DNA of 64,000 nt from Hirudo medicinalis. Its lineage: Eukaryota; Annelida; Clitellata; Hirudinida; Hirudinidae. The DNA is taken from NCBI GenBank assembly GCA_011800805.1, contig MPNW01000027.1:286863-350862 (forward strand), written 5' to 3'. Below are positions 47,440 through 59,357 of this stretch, piece by piece. The notes below the pieces were generated by a model. That model saw nothing but the letters and a program-made list of their open reading frames with translations, was not told the origin of the DNA and searched no databases. Numbering within the stretch: position 1 is the stretch's first letter; every line of letters begins with the position of its first letter. Position numbers and translations under genes: made by a program.

Positions 47440-48616
47440 AATTGGTGAACATGACGGAAAACCACAGATCTCTCGATGAACCTCATCAACCAAGTGTTCT
47501 TCGTCATTTGCAGTCGCATCAAATTGGTAACTCTGAAGAACACACAACTACAACCAGGTTTCATCAGCAAATCGATGATCCAGAAGGAACACGCATCATC
47601 AGTTTTCACGTACAACTCAGACGAAGAACTTGCCACAACGCAATTCCGACACAGAACAGGCAACAATCAGGTTTCGTCATCAAGTGATGAAGCCTCTCGG
47701 CGATAGAAAGATGCACAAGAGATTGAAGGCACGGCAACAACTAAAAATCGGATATGACTTCAGCCTCAACTCAAATTGCAATCACCTCAGCATACCAACT
47801 TAACGGACAAAGTTCTCTTATCATCTCTCGCATTAATGATCAGGGGACATCAATCAACACCAGCATCGAGAATTCGACAAACAACGATTTGGCAATCAAC
47901 GTTCAGCAGCATCTGCATCCAGATCAACATCTCGCATCACTTATGCTCGAAGCTCAACGCAACAAACATCAACAGAGTCAATGGTGTGTCGTCTCAACCT
48001 CACATGAACAACTCGACACAGTTCCAACGCTTAACACTAGCTGCAACTGTCACACCAACAACGTCCACTGCAACAACACTTCAGGCACGACACCACCAGC
48101 TCTTCATCGAGGACACCTCCGGTCGTATCAGCCAGAATGTCCAGAAAACTCGTTCCAGAGCAACTCACTCAACTTGCACACAGGATCAAGAGCGCAGTTG
48201 ATCAAGTTGGATCAACATGGACAAAGACATCAGCACAAGTAGAGCATGCCTTTTGTCAGCAAGCCAGTTTCTCGCCATGACACAACATCGAATTTCTCTC
48301 ATTCAAACACGCCCCTCTGCATCAACATTCATCTTGGACCACTACAAGCAAACGACGAGTACACCTCATCAGCACTCTTTGCACATGAACAGAACTTCAA
48401 GGGACTCAAGCGAACAGCTTTTCCTGCGACTACATCAATTTAACGAACAGCATCAACAACACATCAACTCATCGCAGACCGAAGCCAGGACATATATTCA
48501 ATAGCACCAACTCCTGTCAAGACTCGGTCCGGCAAAGGAGTTCTCTGAATATTTAACTGAACTGACATTGTTTTATGCATTTATTGTTCGCTGGTTACTC
48601 TCTGGTAGGGGAGTAT

Positions 48617-48886
48617 TGTAGGATCGCACATCCATCATAATCACGTGCTGATCCTAACACCATCAGCGATGACTTACCAGGCACGCAACCTTTGTTTGTG
48701 GACATCCTCCTTTGTCTTGTCTGGCTATTTAAGAAGCTAAGTCAGGGCATTCTTCCCTTCTCTCTCCTAATCTTCCCGCTACGCTGCTACTCCAGCAGTT
48801 ATGTTGTCAGTCGGAGCATTGTTGCCGTTGTTGTAAATAAACTTTGTGACGAACTCGTCTTCGTCGTCAATGCCGCTGTCGCTACA
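48617..48886 (+). repeat. 3' LTR (complete, TG...CA)
   Basis: The 270-base repeat starts TGTAGGATCGCACATCC and ends GTCGCTACA. It carries a small insertion (about 8 bases, near GCTACGCTGCTACTCC) relative to the 5' copy, so the pair has aged since insertion. Confidence 0.8.
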
Positions 48887-50715
48887 AGCGCTTACATATG
48901 ACAACACCTGGGATACATCTAATATTTCTGTCAATGTGTACTTTGCCTAAGTTATAGATGCCTCTTTATAGATATTGCAGGTTTTAAAATATAATTTCTA
49001 ATAATTTTAAATAATTTAAAAAAATTGTTATCCTGAAAATCTTCAGAGACATTTTTAAAATATTTGGAACGTGGGCCAGTAATGTGTAAACGCAATGTCA
49101 TTACAAGGGAAAATATCCGAAACCTGAGTTCTATTCTATTTTGTGTATTCTTCAAGAATTTGAAAAGCTGCTTCCAAAAAATCAGTCATAAATTTAGTTA
49201 CGAAGCAAAAATCGCGTTGTTCAAGGTCCTGCAAGATATGTGCCGCATGGTTACAGATTAACGTCAGGGATTTAGATTTATTCAAAAAAAAAACTGTCAC
49301 TGGGGGTTGTTAACTAAATCTCCCCAACATGCTACAGAATCGACTAAATAGCCTATAAACAAACAAATATCTGTTATACTTTTGCTTTAATTAAGTTTTA
49401 TGGCAAAAAAATAAAATTCATTTTGAGATTTTACTGATTTTTGGTATTTTTCATTAAATTGAACGATCAATATCTCGAAAATTGACCATGGCTCAGGAAC
49501 CAGACTACTAAATTTCAGTAATTTAATATCTGAAGTATTCAGAAAATAATTTAGAAATTTTCCCCCACCATGGGAGGGTATGTGGTGTAAGCTCATCCCA
49601 TGGACCAATAATTAAATAAACGAATATTAAAACTTCCCAAGCAACAAAATCGCAAAAAGAAAAAAAAAAGATGTTTTATTTTAGAATATTTGAAAATATA
49701 AAACGTAAAAATAAGAATTCATTTCATTTTGACAAGAAGCTTCAATCTTTATATAGAATAGGCTAACTAACAAGTAAACAAGCAATATACAGACGCACAT
49801 AATGATTATCCACATTCACACGCGCATAACACGTAGGAGAATGCAACTTAACTTTTGTGTTTCATTGGTTCAAACTGGCCTAGGTGAGCCGTAAAGACCT
49901 GTATGAATGAATGCACACCTTTTGCAAGTTAGGATTTAGGCGTGCACTGTGTCGATGTGTGTTTATTGCTGCTTGAAATTCATGTTGACATTCCTTTACA
50001 TTTTCAGATGATTAAATGACATTTTTAGTAAATTAGCCTTTGTGAACTTTAAGTTATAGCTAATTACAGGCATTTTAGTGGATTTCTCGTTAAATGAAAC
50101 AAAGGTAACTGATCCATATTTTCCGATTTAAATAAGCTTCAAACAGAATTTGTTTTTTGTATAAACACGTCGAACACATCACAGTGTTGCCTCATAAACA
50201 TTTGAGCGTACGAACCATTGGCTTGCTTCATTTTTAAAATCTGGGCGATATTCATATTTAAATAATAAAAATAAATCATATCAAGTAGTTTTAGACGTTT
50301 AATAAGGCATTGAATGTGTAAATACAATCGTATTATCACTTGTAACATCAGTCTCAAGTGATTTTATCATTTCGCAGCATGCTGAGCCACCTGTCCGATG
50401 ACTGTTGCCAAGAAATTCGTTTTTAGAAATAATTGCCGATTGTTTTGTGATGCTTTTGTATGAATGTTTCGCATTATACTTCATTCCACACTTAGAAAGA
50501 AAATTATTCTTTAAAGTTCCTTTGAAATATGTTGATACCTAGGATTTAAATTTAACATCGCCTCACGAGAAGTCAGGCAACAACGATTTCTTAACAAAAG
50601 AATCAGCACCAATTTTCCCAGCGGCACTTGTTCAATTTACATGTGATTTGAAAATTGATATTTTGTCGAATTTTCTGAATTTCACATTCATTCCTTAAAA
50701 AAGAGATAAGCCTCC
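48887..50715. other. Upstream region of the 50.7 kb gene
   Basis: AT-rich with no exon I can support. Minus-strand ORFs at 50139-50484 have no recognised product. The promoter of the gene at 50716 should lie at its right end. Confidence 0.35.
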
Positions 50716-53174
50716 ATGTCGCGACCAACTGTGAGCAAAGACGATGTGACCAGTGCTAACAGCGGCAGAATATTTCCACTCTTCAGGGGAAGTAAAAACA
50801 GCAGTCCGTCACCAAGTAAAAAGTCAAAAATTACCAAAGAACAAACAGAAAGTCTTGACTTTAAAACTATTGTCAACTTGAAACAACAACCTTCTTCAAA
50901 GCCGAAACTTTTCGGAGATATCTTCAAGAAAAGTGAGAAATTAGCGAAACACAAAATCAGCACAGAAGTCACTCCTGATGTCATCGAGGAATCTTCAAAA
51001 GTCTTGCACGATCTCATCAAACTTACTGCCTGTGAACAAAAACTTGAACCATCTCCCGATAAATTTGACAGTTCCAACGAATCAATTGTTAAGCAGACAG
51101 GCATTAAGAAACTCCAATTGACTAAGCAGGACAGTTTCGATCTTGGCCCAATAGAAATTGATGCGACTTGCAAAACTGATGACCTCGCATTTCCAAACCC
51201 AAATGTGGTTCAAACTAAGGCGGGACTATGGAACAGAGTAACAAATCGTTTCAGATCTCGAAAAGCGGACACAATTCCTTCATCAATGAAAACTCAGGAA
51301 GCGAAGGCTTTTGAAATGAAAAGAAGGTCAGCAACGTTCGATCCTAAGCATCCATTCCCTTCTGAAATCGGTGAAAGGAGGTTTAAAGACCTTACCATGG
51401 CAGATTCTTTTGGAACATCGTCAAAAAAAGTTTCTCAAAAAACCAAGTTGACTAAAGGGACATCAGCCGATTCAGCACTTCAAGATGTCGACAACCACTA
51501 CAAGAAGAGATTCATGCTTGCCAAGATTTTCAACCGACCTTCCAGTCCTCGTCAAATGAACACTAGTGAGGAGACTCGTAGCAGGATTAGAAAAATTGGT
51601 CCAACCCCAATCAACGAGGGAATTGTGGAGATGCCACCTAGTGGACAAACAACTAAACAGGTGGTCGATCCTCACCAAAGCAGGAAAGTAGATTCCTTTT
51701 TTGGCAGACTCAGGACCAACTCAGATACCAATTTGTTGGAAACCATCGCTAAGAAAAGAAATAATTTAAAGCAAGGAAAACCGGTTCTTGTTGGTAAAAA
51801 GAGTGGCGTAAAATTCCCAGAGAAGGACGAGTACCCGGGTGTTGGAGGTTGGTATAATTGTAATATATGAATGTAAATAATGAGTTGTCATCAGTTTGTC
51901 TATTTACTTGCAGTTGGAAGGGATAGGAGACTTATAAAGCAAACAATCTCAACAGAAATGTTGGCATGTGAGTGCATTATAAATTCTCAATGGACTAACT
52001 GTAAAGCTATTACTGTCGATAACTTAAATAACACTTTAAAATAAAATAAACTTTTTGTTTCTTCAATTTAGTTAAAGCTTCTGCTGGGGAACGTTCTTAT
52101 GACGTAGGAGATTTGAATTCATTAGGAAATAATTTTCGTGCCAAATCCACTCCTGACATCATCAACGACGATTTCCTGTTCTTCGACAAAGAGTACAACA
52201 TTCTCGAAACATCCGATGTTCCTCATCATTCAACGCATGACATTCGACTTCTTGACTCGTATGAGCCTTCAATTTCTCCCATCGATGACTTGAGCCACTT
52301 GGAGAGTCAAGGATCAGTTTCGCCCAAAATGCCAAGTCATCCTCCCCCTCCACCTCCCCAGTTTCCAATCTTTCCAGTACCTCCACCTCCTCTGCCACCA
52401 CGAAACACACGACCTTTGACAAACAAAATCCGTGAAAACTCGTCATGTTTCAGCGACGTGCAGAATCCACAAAGAGTCTCGATTGAGGTGGAGTCTGTTA
52501 TTCAACTCGATAGAGGTTCAATTCTTTCAAATGTTTCTCAACCAATCCCAGCCGAAGCAAGCATTGAACAAGATGTTCCGATCCAAAATGAAATTAATAT
52601 AATCGAAACAGACCATCCTCTAGCATCTGACGTTGAAGCACAAAATGATAAACAAGGGAACACTGAATTGCAGAGGACTTCAGATAGCTCTTATTCACAG
52701 GTAGGTGCTGATTACCACTTGGACGGCATTTCAACAGTTCGTTCTGACGTTCCTTGCCAAGCACTTCCCTTCATCCAAATCGTCCAAGATAAAAGAATAT
52801 TTTCAGAGAAAGACATTACAGTTTCGTCATCAATCTCTTTCGCAAACAATATCGATCCATCATGCGTCTTTCCAAAGTGTGAACAACCTGACCTCTCGGA
52901 TATCAACCCTGCATCGAATCGAGAGTGTCTGAGTTCGAATCCTGCCTCAGGAAGAAAAAGTGTTGTGCGATTCTTGGACAATTCGAACAGCAAGGATGGA
53001 CTCGAACAAGAAATCAACAACAACTTGCCAGTCGATATCAGCCTTAAAACAAGACACAGGATGTCAGCTCACAACTTTACAAACAAAGATGGTGGTGAGA
53101 AGCAGACGTCAGTATTTGGGCCAATCAGAAAGCTGCGTAGAAGAACGACCACCGTGGTGCCAGAAATCCAAACG
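50716..53174 (+). CDS. Long disordered Ser/Lys- and Pro-rich protein (3' end open)
   Basis: Exon 1 (ATG 50716 to about 51849) and exon 3 (52072-53174, phase closing on ACG|GTTTGT) are large; a small exon at about 51914-51964 (GRDRRLIKQTISTEMLA) links them in frame. The exon 1 donor is ambiguous between G|GTTGGT and nearby GTs. About 765 residues are seen. The protein has no globular domain I can name. The first half is basic and Ser-rich with regularly spaced motifs (FPLFRGSKN, LFGDIFKKSEKL, WNRVTNRFRSRK, RRSATFDPKHPF, FFGRLRTNSDTNL). The second half has a proline stretch, PPPPPPQFPIFPVPPPPLPP, that would bind SH3, EVH1 or profilin. It ends at a donor after VFGPIRKLRRRTTTVVPE. It is probably a cytoskeletal or signalling scaffold. 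Downstream exons may lie beyond 53.2 kb but were not found before the next ATG exon. Confidence 0.65.
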
Positions 53175-54528
53175 GTTTGTTTTAATTTATTCCATAGATG
53201 GAGCAAACATTTATTTATAATATAAATTGTGCAATTCTAATATGTTCTTAAAAGATATTAATATTTGAGCATCCTTGATCATATTTAAATTATATTTAAT
53301 AATAATATTGCAAAATGTTCTGAATTTCGAATTAATCAATGAATTAATTGATTTCAAATGAATTTAACTAATTTAGAAATTATCGTTCGTTGAGAAAATG
53401 CTTGCAACAAAATGAGCGACAATGTGAATGATTTAAATTTATTCGTCGTAATTAATGACATGTTAACATCGTCATCGTCATCGTCATCATCGTCATTCTT
53501 CGGTTCACGACGAATTGCACGACCAAGCAAATAAGCATTAAAACGTCAAAGAGTTCCTTACAAAACATTTCCATGTATTTATTCAATTCCACAGTTGCAT
53601 ATTTAGGAGCTACAGTCATTAATAAATAATAATACTAACAATAATGATAACAACAACAACATTAATAATTACAATAATAAATATAATTATAAATAATAAT
53701 TATTATTATAATTTCAACGAAATTTCAAACGAGACAAACCATAATTCCATAATTCATCTCGAGCCACGCTAAGTATTCGGAATGTGTTTTAACATTATTA
53801 TGTCTGTTTTATGGTCGAGAAAATAAATGGTCAAGAATTGATTATAACGAAGGAATTTTTATAACATTATAATTCAATTATTCCAAATAAAGTTATTTGC
53901 GTCTTTTATCAAATGATTTTTTCAAGTTCTTTAAAAAATGTAACGAATGTCATCTCAAAGGTCTTAAAACAGACTGAGCTTTGATCAAAAATGTCCAGAG
54001 CGTCTCAATCGTTTCGAGTTGGTTTATTTCTTTGTTCTCTTGAATTAAAGTCCGCTGCAAATCATGTTCAATTGAACGGAGACTGTAGTACGAAGGGTTT
54101 CGCGACCATTTACATCCATTTATGTAGCGCTTAGTATTAAAGGCCACATGAGAGCAGACGATCGTCAGTTGAACTGACGATGTTGGCATGCTGCATGCAG
54201 GTGGAAGAACCATAGGATAGATTGAAAGTTTCAAAAGAAAGATTATCTTCAGATGACAATTTCACAAATGCACTTGACTCAAGAGTTATTTAAAGTTTGA
54301 AAAGTAAAACAGGATGTTGTAAATAATGTGAATCTAATTAGAAATAAGTCGAAGACATTACTTCTTTTTGAGTAGACATAATGGAGCTTAAGAACAATTG
54401 GTTGTAATTAACTTATTGTAGGCGCATTATAAACATTGGAAGTCTGACTCGCTCTGAAGTGAAATAAATGTCTTGTTTATTCACGTGGAATAACTTCACC
54501 GCATGGAAACTACTGCGTTAAACGATGA
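53175..54528. other. Intron or intergenic gap with microsatellites
   Basis: It contains a (CGTCAT)n patch at about 53469-53498 and an AT-rich AAC/AAT-rich stretch at 53620-53710. No exon was identified. It is either an intron of the 50.7-53.2 kb gene or an intergenic spacer. Confidence 0.4.
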
Positions 54529-55488
54529 ATGGGCAATAATCACTTCTCAAGAAAGACATCCGGCACTTCTCTCACGACCCAATCGCAGACTTTCAGCACC
54601 CAGTCCCTGCCCTCTGTGACCTTGAAAGATCCTCCTCAGAAGAAAAAAGACAAGAAAAAGTATGCTTCAAACAATCCGAGAAAGCAGAGCAATTGTTCAA
54701 ATTCAAATTTTGTTCAACCCCTCATTGAATATCACACTGAGAATCTCAACTTGACCTCCGAACTTCGGTCAATTCACGACACTCCCCAAAAACAGCAACA
54801 ACAACAGCAGCAGCAGCAACAACAACAACAACAACAGCAACAGGAAGACAAAGGATCCATCAACACTTCCACTGTTTGGCACACTCGGGAATCGAATGAG
54901 AGATTTGATCCTTTTACTACCTTCGATGTTGATAATGATGACTGCGATGACTGTGATGAAGATGACGACGTGGTTGGGGATCTGGTTCATTTCTCATCAA
55001 AACTTCCCAGGGCATGTTCTGCGAGGAACTTCTGCGATGAATCCTTCGATGAATCACCACGTCAGATTGTCTTGTCTCAGAGTTTGAATGCAGCATTCAT
55101 TTCCAAGTCCTCCAGTCTCGACTTTACTTCCGTTTTGAAGAAGAGGAAGTTTTCCACTCCCAACATTCCCTATCATCGCGAAATTCACTCGGAAATTCCT
55201 GACGTTCCCATAAATAAAATTCACAAATCAATCCTCCAGTCCGGAATATCAGCGCGCAAACAATCTGCAAATGACATCGTTGACCTGAGACTCAATTTTG
55301 GCAAAAAGTCAAACCTCATCGAAGCAGACTGCAAACCCAGTTGCGCCACAACCAAGCAGCGTCCCAGTCTCCCTTCTTTGTTCTTCCAATTAGGCAGAAG
55401 AAGCTCAACGAGTCCCTCACTTGGTAGTGCCTCGCAGGATTTGTTTGACTTCCAGAGAAATTTTCATCGTGACTGGCAGGTGGGTCTC
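54529..55488 (+). CDS. First exon encoding a polyglutamine, Ser-rich disordered protein
   Basis: The ATG at 54529 follows an in-frame stop directly (TGAATG), so it is a genuine start or first coding exon. About 320 codons run to a donor (GACTGGCAG|GTGGGT). The start MGNNHFSRK has Gly2 but Ser at position 7 rather than 6, so myristoylation is only possible. Features in order: a basic QKKKDKKK patch, 17 consecutive Gln (54793-54843), an acidic Asp-rich stretch (DNDDCDDCDEDDD), then repeated short Ser/Arg motifs (SSLDFTSVLKKRKFSTPNIP, RRSSTSPSLGSASQDLF). The style matches the preceding block, so it may be an alternative first exon or a paralogous partner. The rest of the gene is not visible before RALGAPA begins. 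Confidence 0.55.
54793..54843 (+). repeat. CAG/CAA tract coding for 17 glutamines
   Basis: It consists of 17 codons of mixed CAG and CAA inside the coding frame. The mixture makes it less prone to slippage than pure CAG. Confidence 0.9.
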
Positions 55489-56023
55489 AGATGATGACAA
55501 TGATGATGTGATGTGATGAATTAACGTTCATTACGTAAAAAAGCGATTTGGACAAAGAATTCAGGTAAAGCCAAAAAGTGTTTAATTTCATGTCATTTAA
55601 CAAGTTGTAAAGTGAAGCAACAAGTCATAAATCCTGGACATCATGGCACGAGGTGTTAGTGAAATGTTTTCTGGTGGTTACTGTGCTATAAATAAATCAA
55701 ATTAATCTCTTCTACGCTCAAATGCACCTGTTTCTAACAATCAATATATGCGGCCCCGGAAACGTAAACTGAGTTCATTTTAAGATAAGACTGAAAGATT
55801 TGTTGAAGTCCTCAGAAATATTTCTAAAAATTTTTAGTGGCTTCAATTCGCCGTTGCCTCAATTTTGCATGAATTCTTCGTCTCCAGCGTAAATGGATGG
55901 ATGGATGGATGGATTGATTGAAGAGTGGCTCATGTGAGAGTATTAGAACTGAAAGGATAGAATATAACATAATAGATGTATGAATTGCCTGGTCANAGGA
56001 TACCTATGTGAATGGAAAGGTCA

Positions 56024-56089
56024 TCATCATCGTCGTCGTCATCACCATCATCATCATCATCGTCGTCATCATCATCATCATCATCATCA

Positions 56090-56126
<37 letters not shown>

Positions 56127-56156
56127 CGTCGTCATCATCATCATCATCATCATCAC
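56024..56156. repeat. (CAT/CGT)n microsatellite, about 130 bases
   Basis: Interleaved CAT and CGT triplets form nearly the whole stretch. All frames on both strands remain open through it and give false His-, Asp-, Ile/Val- or Met/Thr-rich ORFs. Confidence 0.95.
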
Positions 56157-56736
56157 CGTTAACATGAGGTGGGTAGACTGGACGGACGGATGGTCCAACA
56201 AAGGAGAAGAGAGAATGCATCCATCACACCTCCATTTCCATATTCTTCCCAACAAAACTTTACGTTCTCCATCCATTACCATGCACACATTTGAGAATGA
56301 CAAGATTGGCTCATAAATATTGATGAGCTGCAAGATATAACAAATCCGCCAGCCAATGGGAAGGGGCGTGTTAAAATAAATTCCCTGGTAAACATCAATC
56401 CATTTCAATCTTGTGTATGGTTGTGAACGATGTCTGAATACATTTCAATAAATTATGATAATCATCAGCCCAAACATCATTTAATATAATTGATGTAGTA
56501 CAATCATGCTGTTTGTAATTAATTAATTAATTAAATTTCCAATTTCTTGTGAAAAGATTTGTTTTTAAATTGGAGACGAAGAAGTTTTTCAAAAATAATT
56601 TCTTGGGAAAAAAAAATTCGTTCTTGAAAATCTTTTCTGAAAATAATTTTGAAGAACATCGTCTGCTTTTCAAGTCACTTCAACCGTTTGATTTCGTTTA
56701 GTTTTAATTAGGAAATTCAATATAACCGACATGAAA

Positions 56737-56803
56737 GGATGGATGGATGGATGGTTAAATGGTTGATGGATTGATGGAAGGGATGATGGATGGATGGATG
56801 GAT
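56737..56803. repeat. (ATGG)n tetranucleotide repeat
   Basis: GGATGGATGGATGGATGG is followed by imperfect TTGATGGA copies and a second perfect run. Confidence 0.85.
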
Positions 56804-59357
56804 CAGCAGTTGAATGAGGACGAACGAAAAATCGCAAGCTTTTGAAATGAAACAAAACGATGTTGTTTGTGACAACAGAGATAAAATGATATGCATCCAG
56901 GTGAACGACTTTTCAATATAAGGTCATCTCAAGGTGACCTGCCACATTCACTGCATCCGCGCATCCATGCATCCTTGCGAAATGTTCTTTTCAATCAACA
57001 TTGGAGTTTTGTTCGAAAGAGATTGAAAATGTTTAACTCATATCGAAATTCAAGCACATTGTGTAAATATTTACTAAGCACTTAAGGGAGTTACCAAACT
57101 CATACAAATGTAAAGTGGGAGAATATCTCAGAAGTCTTTGATTACTTTTTAGGTTTTCTATTTATTAATTCAGTTGTGATGAAAGAAGTGATGATTGAAC
57201 GCTGTCAAAGAATGAGTTTATCCACACAACTTCATTCGTGAACATTGGACAACATTTTACGGAAATTTCCTTAGAAATGTTCACTTTGAAGTTAATTTGC
57301 TTGAATTGCATTTCAGGCGCACAAACGAAAGCCACGAATATAAATAAACCACAAATAGTCAGGTGGCATGTTAATGTGATATTATATCACATACGTAATA
57401 TGACACTATCATAGCATTAATGATATGATTACTGAGAGGGCGCGGATGTAGGTTATACAGGAAGGCAACTTGTACTCTGAAGAACAATTACTTCAGCACG
57501 AGAGTATCTGTGGAACAAGCTTGATGAGGAGACAATATATTCACATTCGGTGGAACTATTTAAAATCGGACTATCGAAATTTGAATATTAAGTCAAAAAG
57601 GAGTTATTTATAAGACATACAATGGTCTCTTTAAACCATTATAAATTAATGTTAAGTCAGGCTGACAAAATGTAAGTAGGTCAATTCAAGCGAACATTTG
57701 TACCTCTAATTTATTCAACCTTGTTTCCATTAATAGCTCGCCTCTGAGAGCAATTTAAATATGAGTCGTAATCCAATTGCTCGACATGTCATGGAGTCTA
57801 AGTAATGTGGTGATGGCGTCATGATGTCGTCATTTGAATGAAGATAGTGACAACAGTGAGTAAAGGTCGGCTTGACATTGTTATAATTTCCATTATGACT
57901 TTCTAAATTTCCATTTAGATTTTTTTGAGGTTGATTGGTCTCCAGAAATAGTTTTTTTTAATTAGCCAATCATGATTTACTGACATTTAAGTGATAATTA
58001 AATAAATTTAAAATGATAACTTAATGAGTAAATGGGAATCAGCCATAAATCTTCGAATCTGTAGCTCTTTGCCTTTCATACGAGTTTTATCAGCGGGAGT
58101 GACATAATCTCCTCCATCATGTGCGTACAGGTGTGCATATTAGACAATTGAGATCGTCAGGTGAGATTTCCTGTCTTCAGTGCTGGTGTCCAAAGATATA
58201 AAACTTATTGATTTGTTGTAGCTGTTACCATGGTAATCCGCATGTCACGACACACTTTTATTCCTCGACAGTTTATGACAATTCTAATAAAAACAGTGGT
58301 TATTATTGGTTGTACATAAAATACTCTTATCACTCATACATGACACACAAGGTTTAGGAGAGTGCTTAATTCATCCACACAATTGTCCATGCATGTATGC
58401 TTCTTATAAGATATAAATTTATATTTTTTCAGTAATTATAACAAAGCAACACATTACCGCTCTAATGTTTATTAGAATGAAGCATCTTAACAATTCATCA
58501 ATAGGTGACACTGAATCTATGGTCGAGTTATTGCATGTTTTGTCATTTAATCCAAACGAACACGATCCAACCTTTGTTTAATTTCATTACTCAAGCTTCT
58601 AATCTTTCGTTATTCTTCTGTCTATTATGAACATTTCTACTTCGCATAATACTAATCCTTTAGACTATTATATTCGCGTAAGTTCCTAAGAACTTAATGG
58701 TTAATAAACTAATGGTCAGAATTTCTTTGAATAATCAACGAACAATGCGTTTTCAGTACACGGACCACTTTTTATTTATTGAAAGAACACGATTTTCTTT
58801 ATTTGTTTTGAACCTGGTTTTTCTACCTCTAGGGGGCTGATTTAATTACTTGAAATTTTCAAAATCATCGTTTGTTAATTAATCATTTCGTTACTGCTTT
58901 CAACCATACTCAGAAAATAAAATAAGGTCGTAAGACATAAACCTGAAGCATTTTTTTTTACCAAGAGATAACTCTATTGAATAATTTTAAAAAATAGTGA
59001 TTAAAATTAAATGAAATTTTACCTAAGCTAGTGTCGGTTAAAACGTCATAATTTTCTGGCAGTAAATACAACTAAAGCTGTTAATTGAGTATTTAAGGTG
59101 GGATTATTTTTTGTATAATTCAATCACTTCTGAAAATATGCTCAGCTCTTCATTGACTTGATTGTCTGAAGCTTATTATTTTTCATTCTCAGATAAGTAA
59201 ATGTTCGCGGGCGGTGGTTTTGCTTTCTTTTAGATCCATTTTCATTATTCCCTAGCGTACTCTAATATTTCAGCGGCGATTTTCACAAAATATCATTATT
59301 AATCTGCTAAACATTTGGAGGATTTTGTACGGTTTTTTTGACGGGCAGGGGGCCAAC

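Larger units (their letters stand above)
47228..48886 (+). mobile_element. Internally deleted Ty3/gypsy-like LTR retrotransposon
   Basis: Two similar long terminal repeats (47228-47439 and 48617-48886) flank about 1.18 kb. The 5' repeat lacks its first 50 or so bases. Just after it comes AATTGGTGAACATGACGG, the usual LTR/primer-site junction of gypsy elements. Just before the 3' repeat is a purine tract, GGTAGGGGAGTAT. Two frames, 47449-47694 and 47754-48242, encode Gln/Thr/His-rich sequence with no protease, reverse transcriptase or integrase. CCTGTCAAGACTCGGTCCGG near 48510 reads as a TRSG motif like the tail of gypsy Pol, suggesting that the interior is a deletion derivative. It would need proteins from a full element to move. 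Confidence 0.75.
55489..59271. other. Gene-free interval rich in microsatellites
   Basis: I found no exon continuing the 54.5 kb frame. It holds (ATGG)n at about 55892-55915, a long CAT/CGT array at 56024-56156 and (ATGG)n at 56737-56803. The region 57100-59270 is AT-rich without recognisable features. One ambiguous base (n) lies at about 55996. Confidence 0.45.

Noticed and set aside
48246..48504. Additional overlapping frames inside the LTR element
   Set aside because: Compositional by-products of CAA/CAC/ATC-rich sequence; only the two frames nearest the 5' LTR were kept as possible products.
55980..56408. Overlapping poly-Asp, poly-His, Ile/Val-rich and Met/Thr-rich ORFs on both strands
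   Set aside because: They are all readings of one CAT/CGT microsatellite; no frame has coding structure outside the array.
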